Shown: positions 9,603-18,410 of the stretch, in pieces
How the letters are laid out: each line of letters starts with the position of its first letter
Position numbering within the stretch: position 1 is the stretch's first letter
DNA from: Conidiobolus incongruus B7586
Lineage: Eukaryota; Entomophthoromycota; Entomophthoromycetes; Entomophthorales; Conidiobolaceae
Length of the DNA: 43,597 bases
Reading direction: 5' to 3'
Assembly: GCA_000697335.1 (NCBI GenBank)
Contig: JNEM01013603.1
Coordinates: forward strand, 1-43,597
Program-made: the position numbers and the translations under genes
Notes under the pieces: generated by a model
What the model was told of the DNA's origin: nothing
The model's input: only the letters and a program-made list of their open reading frames with translations
Database searches by the model: none

Positions 9603-11304
9603 TGACAACTGATATTATTTTAATAAATCAACAAATCTCTAACATTCATTGTACGCTATGTAGAAAGAAAAAATTAAAATGTGACAGGAAGTTACCCCAG
9701 TGTGGCAGGTGCGTTATGAATAATATTCAATGTGAATATGTTAAAAAGAGTAGATTTTATAAATTTCAATTTAAAATTGAAAATCCTAAAGATTTAAAAG
9801 CTTACCATAATCAAGGTAGTCCTATAATCATATATTAAAGATCAGTTTTAAATGATATTATATTCATTTAGTCTGTTATCAACTTACAAAATCCTTATCT
9901 TTTTCAAATAAGAGTTGGAGCGACAGTAACGATACGTTACTGTCACCTTTACATAGGGCAACTTCAGTGGATGAAATTATTAGATTCGCATTTAACTACC
10001 CATATACCAATTATTACCAGATCGGAAATAATCTAAGTACTGACCAATATCTTAATCGCAAAATCCAATACAGTTTGGACAAGTATCCCATCGAAGTAAT
10101 TGGTAAAGATAATAGCAAACAATTTATTATTTATTCACTCTCACCAACCGCTCGCCCACTCTATTTATTGACCCAGAAGACTTTTTGGAATGAGTTGATT
10201 GAGTTATATGTACAAAATTTTCACCTTATGTTTCCCGTATTTAGTTTAAGATACTTTGACCCAGATACCGCTCCAAATCATCTTTTAGCTGCTATTTATT
10301 TAGCAGGATATTTGTATCGCGCAGAACGACCAATATGTGTGACCGATTACTTGGAAAAGTATACAGAGATTGCTACCAAGCGATGTGCCTATCATCCAAG
10401 TATATCGTCACTTCAAACGCTCTATATTATGGCGCAATATAGTCACTTTACTAATAATACTAGCAAACGTCGCATGTACCAGAGTTGTCTTACGCGATTG
10501 GCATATACTCTGGGACTTCATCATCCTTTAAAGAATAATAATCCATTACTACGTTATGAAGCAGATCTTATATGGAGTAGAATCACTCTACTTAACCTCA
10601 ATTTCTCAGGTGTATCGTTCGAACCTAATTATATTGTGAATTACCCCAGGTTTTTAACCGGCCTGAACCCCAGTTATCAATTACCGCACCCCAACTACAA
10701 TTTCGATCCCCAGAATGTGACAATTTCGGATGTAATCGCATTGTGCATTACGTACAACGTCATGTCTATTGACATCATCCTCCAGTACTATTGGGATAAT
10801 ATCAGGACTGCGAATCATGTCGAACGCATTTCGCACAAGTTGGAAACTAGGTGCGACAAGGGAGATGTGGAATTCCTCAGAGCGTGTCAATTTTACGACG
10901 ATTTGATCGAAAAGCACCCTAACTACAAGGATTCCATACTGACTTTCAAGACCAAGCTCAGTATTTACTGCAGCATTATGGACATTCACTACTTTAACGC
11001 AGATCCCGAAGACCCTACCGAAATCAACCGAGAAAAAATCGACAAGTTGATACAAAGCTGTCACGCACTGATCACCATTATGACCAATAATCCAGGATCA
11101 GCGAAACTCTATACTACTGGATTCTTAATAGCAGCTGGATTGGCATATTTAAAAGGACTAAAATTTGCTAATAAGTCACAAACCAATTTAATTTTAGCAG
11201 ATTTAGATTTTTTAATTGACTGGATTTTAAAGTATGGGGATGATTCTGCGAAATTGCCCTTGGTGATTTTGAAGTATGGGAGGAAAGATTGGCTAATGCA
11301 TTGA
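9602..11304 (+). CDS. Zn2Cys6 transcription factor 1 with fungal-specific middle region (one intron)
   Basis: A fungal binuclear zinc cluster regulator, about 516 aa after splicing. Exon 1 (9602-9815) carries the DNA-binding cluster with cysteines 17, 20, 27, 34, 37 and 44 (C-x2-C-x6-C-x6-C-x2-C-x6-C, with KKKLKCDRKLPQC). Exon 2 (9968-11304) carries the fungal-specific regulatory region, including FPVFSLRYFD and LTRLAYTLGLHHP. Joining at GTAGTC (9816) and TTCAG (9967) restores one frame. Other in-frame acceptors upstream (AG ending at 9913, 9919 or 9925) are possible and would add residues. The preferred intron is 152 nt, three times the local norm. The second exon is close kin of the gene at 25611-27494. 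The target genes are unknown. The stretch 10640-11100 is much more GC-rich than the rest of the frame. If the intron is not real, the gene is split into two pieces. Confidence 0.85.
9921..9943. other. Perfect 10-bp hairpin with 3-nt loop near the splice acceptor
   Basis: GACAGTAACG, loop ATA, CGTTACTGTC. It lies 24 nt before the preferred acceptor, inside the intron in the main model or at the start of exon 2 if an upstream acceptor is used. Confidence 0.85.
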
Positions 11305-11369
11305 TTGCATCTGTAATATTAATAAATCATAATTTAATATTTGATTATTATTTATTTGGAACAATTATA

Positions 11370-11933
11370 TTATAAATAATAAATTAAGTTATAAAATACA
11401 GTGAATAAGAAACTTGAAATCATTACGAATGACGTAATGCCAGTCACACCAACAATGGAGAGTACATCGCTCTTGGACACATTGGATGAAGTAGGTTATG
11501 ATGAGGATCTTGCACCTGCACTGCTAGCCATTGTCTCACCGGGTTTACACAGCATATTTCCCATTGTTGATGCAGCATCTTTACTTCCGGATCCTCCAGC
11601 AGTTCCTGTAACACATAGTGCACCTCCATTGCTACTTTCACCTGAGCCTGGAGCACCTTCAGAGGCATCTGCTGTACCGTCACTACCACTAGCACCAGAT
11701 GCCCCTCCTGCACCACCAGCACTAGGGGTGCCTCCTGTACCAGCATCAGCAGTGCCAGGAGCAACACCGGTAGAACCGCCATCAACACCCGGAGCGTCTG
11801 AAGTACCATCGAGAGGGCCACCATCAAAACCAGGAATGCCGCTTGATGTACCGTTGACACCATTTGTATTCTGAGAACTTGTGAAACTAAGAGACAAAAT
11901 AGCAGTTAAAGTAATCGAATTAAGCAATTTCAT
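11370..11933 (-). pseudogene. Glycine-rich surface protein with an in-frame stop before its GPI tail
   Basis: Begins MKLLNSITLTAILSLSFTSS, a signal peptide nearly identical to the paralogue at 13220-13852. A Gly/Ala/Ser/Thr-rich body with collagen-like GxPG and GGxxG spacing follows. Translation stops at codon 146 (TAA, 11496-11498). Reading on in the same frame gives about 42 further codons, including SDVLSIVGVTGITSFVMISS and the end FLFTVFYN, which match the paralogue's GPI-attachment tail. So a single nonsense codon separates a secreted 145-aa product from the ancestral wall- or membrane-anchored protein. No intron of suitable phase removes it. It could be a recent loss, a sequencing error, or stop read-through. 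Two cysteines in the body (near residues 107 and 129) are absent from the paralogue body. Confidence 0.7.
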
Positions 11934-12145
11934 AATATTTCACTAATATAAAATGCCATTAATAAATTTTATATTCCATTCACACTCAACTACCTTAACA
12001 ACTTTAAGTATCATTCAACATACCTGTTTTGATTGCAACGATTTAGTGAATTACATATCAAAACCTTTATTTTCCTGAATTCTTCTATATGAGATAATAT
12101 CGTTGCATGCACAGGAGTACATTTCAATTCGATTCACCATCATAA

Positions 12146-12484
12146 CCCAGTATCTTAAGACAATCCTTTATCGAAACTATTAACAATTTTACTCAATTGG
12201 TATTAACATTTCGAACTCTCCCATCCAATAGTTTTACAACAGATAGCTACCAGCTTAAATACTTGAATCATTTTGACACTTTAGGCTTTCCTGATTTGAA
12301 ACTTGTCCCCGATGTTAGACAATGTGATCTTTATGGTTCAGTATCATCAATTTAAACTCCTCTATATCCAGATTCTTTATTTCTACTTGAAAATTGTTAA
12401 TCGGAATTTTTCAGTTTGGCTTCAATATTACATTTTATAATATTTGCAGAACTTTCAAACTATCAAGGAAAATTTCAATAAAAA
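12146..12484 (+). pseudogene. Exon-like relic of an unrecognised gene
   Basis: A 69-codon open stretch without an ATG (12146-12352), followed in the same frame by two stops and more readable sequence to about 12484. It is less AT-rich than the spacers and reads like real protein (for example TDSYQLKYLNHFDTLGFPDL, then VRQCDLYG). I cannot assign a family. It may be an exon of a decayed gene, or chance. Confidence 0.35.
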
Positions 12485-12830
12485 TAGTCATTTGCAGGTA
12501 TTGAAAAATTATTTTAAATGATTTTTTAACAAAATATACTCATATAAAACATTTTAACTAATAATTTTTATCTCGTACTATTTTCATAACATTTTATGCT
12601 ATTCCAATTTTTTTATTTAATTTTGAAGTTAAACTATAAATTCATGGATTTAGGTGGAAAAATTGTGTAGTTAAAAAATTCAAAGTATAATGATTTATTA
12701 AAGTTGATAAGTAAAAAAATATTAATATCAATTTAAATTTTTATCAATTTTTTCATTAAGATCCAGTATTAGAATGAATTTTATAGCGGAATTGCTTCGA
12801 AATGAAAGCTCTTAAGTAACTTGAAAGTTG

Positions 12831-12899
12831 TATATAAATAGAGCGGGAATATATATACTGAATTAACAAGAAGATCAGACAATATAAAATTTTTCCATG
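12831..12899 (+). promoter_or_regulatory. Orphan core promoter: TATATAAATAG with an ATG 66 nt downstream
   Basis: The TATA-like element and its distance to the next ATG (12897) copy the arrangement of the live regulators in this window, but that ATG opens only nine codons. It is either the relic promoter of a lost gene or the start of one with an unseen early intron. The rest of 12485-13219 shows no gene. Confidence 0.35.
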
Positions 12900-13219
12900 A
12901 AATATCAAAAAGCCAAAAGCCATTAACCAAAATTTAAAGTGAAAAATATCGGTTGGAAAAAATATTTATCAGAGATGTGATTTGAAATTTAAGTTTGTAA
13001 ATTATAATATAAAAGTCAGAATAGAATTAATTTGTGAAATATATTATATATAATATCGCATTGGAACTTGAACTAATATTTAAATTATACTTTATTAAAT
13101 ATGCTAAAGGAATATGAAATATAACTTGCCAAACAATTTTTAATTAGGAGTTGTTGATTATATTAAAATCGATTGATTTTTATTTGTTTAAAATGTATTA
13201 TAAAAAATATTGATTATTT

Positions 13220-13852
13220 TTAATTGTAAAATACAGTGAATAATAAACCTGAGATTATCACGAATGATGTGGCACTTGTTAAGTGAACGACGGATTGTGC
13301 ATCGCTTAAGGACATGCTTGATATGGTGGAGGGTCCCGAAGAGCCTGCGCGTGCACTGCTGGTTGTTGCCATACCGGGCCGTCCCGAATTGTTACCCATT
13401 GGAGATGCACCACCTGTACCTCCTGGCATTGTGGAGTTGCCACCTGCTCCTCCCATACCGCCCATTCCGGGCATTGTATTGTTCATACCACCTGGTCCTC
13501 CTGCTCCTCCTAGACCGCCTATGCCTCCTGGTCCTCCCATGCCACCACTTCCTGGAGTGCCTGGAGTACCTGGAGCACCTGGTGCTCCTCCTGCTCCTCC
13601 TGGGCCACCTCCTGGAGCTCCTGGAGCTCCTCCTGCACTTCCTGGAGCACCTGAAGCTCCTTCAGCACTTCCTGGGGGACCACCAGGAGCACCTGGTGAA
13701 CCTCCGCTAGGAATCAAACCAGGCATGGATGTGCCGATTGGAGGAGCACCTGGGGCACCACCTAGACCACCAGCACCACCATTGGTAATTTGGCCACTTA
13801 CTAAAGTAAGGGACACGATGGCAGACAAAGTAATTGAATTCAACAATTTCAT
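13220..13852 (-). CDS. Collagen-like glycine-rich GPI-anchored surface protein
   Basis: A 210-aa protein taken from the ATG at 13852 (MKLLNSITLSAIVSL), which gives a clean signal peptide. An ATG 14 codons upstream would add a Tyr/Ile tract encoded by the TA repeat and would spoil the signal. The body is runs of GAPG, GGPG, GGMGG and GxP units, an imperfect collagen-like Gly-x-y pattern. A Ser/Thr stretch follows (SSARAGSSGPSTISS). The C-terminus is hydrophobic (ATSFVIISGLLFTVFYN) with no charged tail, as for GPI attachment, probably at a Ser/Gly just before it. It is probably an extracellular wall or spore-surface protein. It is a tandem paralogue of the gene at 11370-11933 in the same orientation. 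No homologous family is recognised beyond the repeat type. Confidence 0.8.
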   Translation of the reverse strand: MKLLNSITLSAIVSLTLVSGQITNGGAGGLGGAPGAPPIGTSMPGLIPSGGSPGAPGGPPGSAEGASGAPGSAGGAPGAPGGGPGGAGGAPGAPGTPGTPGSGGMGGPGGIGGLGGAGGPGGMNNTMPGMGGMGGAGGNSTMPGGTGGASPMGNNSGRPGMATTSSARAGSSGPSTISSMSLSDAQSVVHLTSATSFVIISGLLFTVFYN

Positions 13853-13854
13853 GC

Positions 13855-13872
13855 TATATATATATATATATA
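13855..13872. repeat. (TA)9 repeat directly upstream of the collagen-like start codon
   Basis: An uninterrupted TA run beginning two bases upstream of the ATG of the minus-strand gene, in its leader. Length changes here could alter leader or start use. Confidence 0.8.
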
Positions 13873-13978
13873 CAAATGAACGATTATAAAACACTAGTAA
13901 TTTTGATTTTGTAACCTGACTGACTCAATCAGTTATTAAAAAAGAAATTAGACGTAATTTGTAAGAAATATTGAAGTC

Positions 13979-14146
13979 ATGAAGAGGTATTATATACTTA
14001 ATGGATATGCATTCCTCTCTAATTCTCCAACTCTGGACCCAAATGTCCCAATTGTAACCATGTGGGGACTCCAAGCGATCTATGTCCTTTCCCAAAAGTT
14101 CAAATGGAAATTTCTTGGCCCCTTAAAATTAACTTTAGAGGTTTAA
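13979..14146 (+). CDS. Short ORF of unknown function (55 codons), or promoter DNA
   Basis: ATG at 13979, stop TAA ending at 14146. The product reads MKRYYILNGYAF, then TLDPNVPIVTMWGLQAIYVL and a Lys-rich end, with one possible membrane segment. The stretch is clearly less AT-rich than its neighbours. The same DNA lies just upstream of the minus-strand collagen-like gene and contains AGGGG (complement CCCCT) and GTGGGG sequences, so it may instead be that gene's promoter. I favour neither strongly. Confidence 0.25.
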   Translation: MKRYYILNGYAFLSNSPTLDPNVPIVTMWGLQAIYVLSQKFKWKFLGPLKLTLEV

Positions 14147-15269
14147 ATTTTATTAACTGTCCAATTTAGCTCAATCCATTCAGCTTAGGAGATCTTCAAC
14201 GAGGGGTAAAAATGCTCGATGTTTTTTAATTTTCTTTTTACCAACATTAAATTGTTTTTTCTAACACTAATTGAATCTTGATTATAAATTTAAGGATTGT
14301 GATTTGTGATTTCATTCCTTACATATTTTTAAATTTTCATTCTAATATTCAATATTGAAAGAATATATTGAATTTAGATCCATAACAAACTATTTGTTAA
14401 ATATTTATATAAATTTTTTATCTTTATAATTTAATACAATAATAACATTTGAATATTAATTGATTATAAACATCTCTAAAATTTATTAAGTCCATAAATC
14501 AAATTTTAACCTCAAAGATATGTTTACTGTTAATATATTCAAAATATGGTTGAAATGAACTTTTAAAAAATTCAGGTTGTAATCAATTTTTAAAATTTTT
14601 CTTCAAACCAAAATCTCATTCAATTACAAATAGCATAATAGTATGATTGAAGATAAGTAAAAACACAATAACTTTTAAATAAATTGTTAATTATTTATAG
14701 TGATTTAAATTGTTAGTGACATTTTCAATATAAAATTTATGATATATTCAAAATTTTTATTCCAATTTAATTTTCATTAGATGATGAACTTGCAATAATT
14801 CGAAGGATAGGATATTTTTGTAGCCTTGTTTTAGAAAAAATTTTAATCATTAGTATTATTCAAAAAGGGAATGTAAAAGTTGTTTTTCAAATACAAAGTA
14901 TTTGTTATAACTAATACTTTTATTATGTAAAAATATATTATATAATCTATATTTAAATTGTCATATTTCGATAGATGTTTGTTAATTTCAAATTAATTTA
15001 TCAAATACATATTTTAAAATCAATATTTTTTTCAAAAATGAGTCATTAATATACCTGAATTGTATTCTTTAAAATGTTCCCACTAATTTTTAATCCAAAC
15101 GAGAATATGAGAATAAATCAATTTTTATCAAATCAAGTAATTCGCAAATTACTACTTAAAATTCATTAGATAGATATATATCAGTCACCATCTAAAATTG
15201 ATTACTTCAAGATGACATAAAATATTAATAAATATGACAGTTAATACTCTAAATATCAAAGTAACTTAA
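14147..15269. other. Intergenic, AT-rich, no gene seen
   Basis: No coding stretch, RNA gene or repeat recognised between the short ORF and the dead carrier gene. Confidence 0.5.
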
Positions 15270-16409
15270 ATGATTTTACCTAAGATTTTATTGCTGGCAG
15301 TTGTCAATTGGGCTCAAGTAACTATTGGCCATCCTTTCTATATGGTTAAAGTAAACTCTAAATAATTTATATTATACATAATTTTTAACATATGATATTT
15401 AGGTACTTATTCAAGTTCGATGTGCAGCGAATGCACAATATTCGAGGGTTATAAACAGCTTGGTAAAAATTATCCAACATGAGAGGGATTTTTGGGTCTT
15501 TTTGCAGGGGTTACATTTCCTTTGTTAGGGATTGGTTTTTCGTAATTTAATCTGACATATTATAATGTCGTATTGATTCAATTATATTATTATTTAGTAA
15601 AACTATTTCATTCAGTGTGAATAGTCACTTTCTTAGAGCTTTAAATTGGATTCCAGTGATAAAAGTGATATTTTATCAGGGGACTATTATATTTAACCTT
15701 CCTATTTGAAATAATGCTCATTGAGCTCTAATACAAAAACACTTTAACTTGGCATTATCAAGCGAAATGAATTCGATTTTAGCAGGACTTATTAAACTTA
15801 TATTCCAAATTGAAACAAAAAATAATACTAATAACGATTAAATACTATATAACTTAACACATTTTATTATAGCAAAAATATAGTAGATTATATCATTATT
15901 AAAAAGACATCGTTCGTACGCTAAGAGTTCAAGATTTTTCTGGAAGGTCGAGAAGCACAGTTCTTAGAGAAATTACGGGTTATGCTGGTTTCATTAGTAA
16001 CTTCAATATCGCTCCAACTTTCTTATAAAACGTATTGAGATGTGATTTGACTAAGAATGTATGATTGATTAAAAAATCTATATTATAATAATATGAGTCT
16101 TTCACAGTACCCAATCCTGACTCTATCTTGCCAACCATACCTAAATATTACCATATGACGTCCGGAAGTTTTTCCGGAATTACTTGTTGGTTATGCAGTT
16201 ATCCTCAAGATGTGATTAAATCTAGGACTCAATCTATTCCGGATCCCGTTCTACCTACTATTAGAGCCACAATTAGGTTGATTTATCGTGAAGCTTCCAT
16301 TGGTGGATTCCTCAGAAGTTTAATTCCTTGTTCACTTATATCAATTCCAGCTGTTGGTACTACTTTCTTTGCTTATGAAATGGCGGTTGAAGTTTTGAGC
16401 AAGCATTAA
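15270..16409 (+). pseudogene. Mitochondrial carrier (SLC25, carnitine/acylcarnitine-like) pseudogene
   Basis: Three degenerate carrier repeats can be read. Repeat 1 has TIGHPFYMVK, an intron at about 15348-15403, then VLIQ, and in another frame GFLGLFAGVTFPLLGIGFS. This is the PHPFDxxKVRLQ...GLYxG pattern, with Tyr in place of the conserved Asp. Repeat 2 has SVNSHFLRAL, then STVLREITGYAGF, as in carnitine/acylcarnitine carriers. Repeat 3 (16128-16409, intact for 93 codons) has YPQDVIKSRTQ. Introns of about 50 nt are still visible (for example GTATGA...CACAG before 16110). Damage: one frameshift in repeat 1 (an apparent 2-nt insertion near 15486), at least three premature stops in repeat 2, and a missing splice donor near 15815. 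It once moved metabolites across the inner mitochondrial membrane. The functional copy must lie elsewhere. Confidence 0.75.
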
Positions 16410-17006
16410 TTAGAATAGATATTATTATTTATTCATAATATTAATTCTAAAACATCAAATTCCTTAATATTTATTATAATCCAAATTTAAATTTTTGAGA
16501 ATTAATGTTATTATATCAACAAATATACCCTTTTTTAATTTATTATTAATCAAAGCAATGGTATTATTACCTAATATTCAAATTCAAACTATGATTTATA
16601 AATATTCTATTAATCACCCTTTACACTATTGTTAAAGAGTATCAAATAATTTCAAAATATCATTTTTATTGTATTCAAATACCAGAAGTATATAATTTTC
16701 AACTGTCAATCAATGAAATAGATATACATCTAATCTATGTGATGAATAAAATTATGGCTAAAAATTAACAATTTTTAGAAACATATTTAAAAGGAATTTA
16801 GAAAAAATGAACTATTTGATTAGAATAATAATTAATAGAAATCAGCAATTACTTTTCAACAATATATTTGATATAAATTGAATAATGACAAATGAAAATA
16901 GGTCATTAATCTTTCAATTCTCGCAATTGAGTATACGTTTGTTAAAATAATTTCTGCTTTTTTCACCTAATTGAAATATCAATATTTGGAATTATTCATT
17001 ATCAAG
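16410..17006. other. Intergenic, AT-rich, no gene seen
   Basis: Convergent spacer between the carrier relic (+) and the small multi-exon gene (-). Nothing recognised. Confidence 0.5.
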
Positions 17007-17912
17007 TTAATTTACAAATTCAGCAAAATTTGAATCATATATAGTATTTTGCCTGGAATCGTAAGTTAATTCTAAAAATTGAATATAGTTACATTAATAA
17101 AATTATGAAAAATGAATTACCTTCTTCATTGGTTTCTTTTTTATTGGATAAGATGACTTCAATTGTTGATAATTGAGAGTTAGATATAATATTAGGTTCT
17201 ATTCATGATTCTACTAAAATGTAAAGTTTATTACCAGAATACTGTGATATAAAAATATTTTATTTAATATAGAGTTGATATATTACCTTGGGTACTAATC
17301 AAATTTGCTATTCAAAATTAATCCAGAGTTACGATAATTAAAAATATATATTTGCCTGACTGTGAGAACGCATTCTCCTCTAAAACTGAGCAATCTCTAT
17401 TGAAAAAGTTTTCCTTGTTGGAAACCATTATTAATTTTATATGATTTGAAATTACTTCAATAAATTCATGACAATTAGCATCATCTTTAAATTTAGCTTG
17501 AATTTTGACAACCTTAAAAATTTCTCAATGATATTGAGATTTCAAGATTTGAGACTATTTACCATTTTATGATGAGTGCTAGTTTTGGGATAATAATACT
17601 TAAAGCCAACTATGTTTTTCTTTACTGCACATTTTAATTGAGATTGAGTTACGAAGTTGGTATCAATTGATATAAATTCCTATATATAAGACTTAGAATT
17701 TATTGAAATATATATTGAGTGCTTGATACCATTGTCACATTTGATATTTTTTTATCATAATGGTCAAATCTAACAATTTCGATTGATCTTGGCTGATCTT
17801 TATACACTAAATATAATTCATCATGACTGATTTTAAACTTATTCGTACTATTTGGTAAACTGTGATTGTAAGTAGATTTTGAGAATTCTGTCAATTTGAA
17901 TGATTTTTCCAT
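17007..17912 (-). CDS. Small multi-exon gene, possible PH-like protein (Rec114-like is a guess)
   Basis: Built by hand: exons 17730-17912, 17563-17679, 17333-17512, 17121-17241 and 17007-17071. Introns 1 and 2 are each exactly 50 nt, GT-AG and phase 0. The last is 49 nt. The third (91 nt) is less certain. Product about 220 aa: MEKSFKLTEFSKSTYNHS..., ELYLVYKDQPRSIEIVRFD, FVTQSQLKCAVKKNIVGFKY, VVKIQAKFKDDANCHEFIEV and so on. The alternating strands and the VKIQAKF..D.NC.EFI helix recall PH-fold proteins such as the meiotic factor Rec114, but I cannot establish this. Exon 4 contains one in-frame TGA (17203-17205). Either the gene is broken there, or a 36-nt intron (GTAATA to AATAG) removes it and leaves a 7-nt exon. 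It is divergent from SAC1. Confidence 0.5.
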
Positions 17913-18410
17913 TTTGATTGTTTGTCAAAAATACAAACTTTCTCATGATAATTTATACTTTTAATACATTTAATAAATGTATTAATCATTCTTAAACATG
18001 TATTTTGTTTTAAAAATTCTTATTTTTTTTATTAATGGAAGTTTAACTATTAATTCATATATTCATTCAACTTGACTACATTTAATAGTAATCAAAATAT
18101 TTTCTAAATATTTAATGTTTAAATTCATTAAACTTGGAATTATTATTCATACTAAAAATCATTATTAATCCACTGATTAAACGTTGCAAAATTATTCCAA
18201 TTGATTTAACAAACGGAATTATGGATGATGCATGTAAATTTGTTTTTCTAAATCTAGATCAACTTTTGTTTCTGATTAAATACAAAAAACTTTTGAATTA
18301 ACATTATATAATCTATAAATTTTGATCACTCAATTGATTTTAAAACAGTTAATATTAATTTTTGCTTTATTATTTATTATAATACTTTATCAAATTTACT
18401 AATTAACAAT
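17913..18410. promoter_or_regulatory. Divergent promoter region between the small gene and SAC1
   Basis: About 500 bp separate the two start codons. It is AT-rich, with no clear TATA box at a fixed distance from either ATG. By position it must serve both genes. Confidence 0.5.

Noticed and set aside
10681-11064. Minus-strand 127-codon frame inside Zn2Cys6 gene 1
   Set aside because: It coincides exactly with the GC-rich block, where stop codons are rare by composition. No family likeness.
11401-11874. Proline/alanine-rich open frame on the + strand opposite the first glycine-rich gene, and a similar one at 13314-13889
   Set aside because: Antisense shadows of GGN/GCN glycine and alanine codons. 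Only the minus strand gives a signal peptide, GPI tail and paralogue identity in those features.
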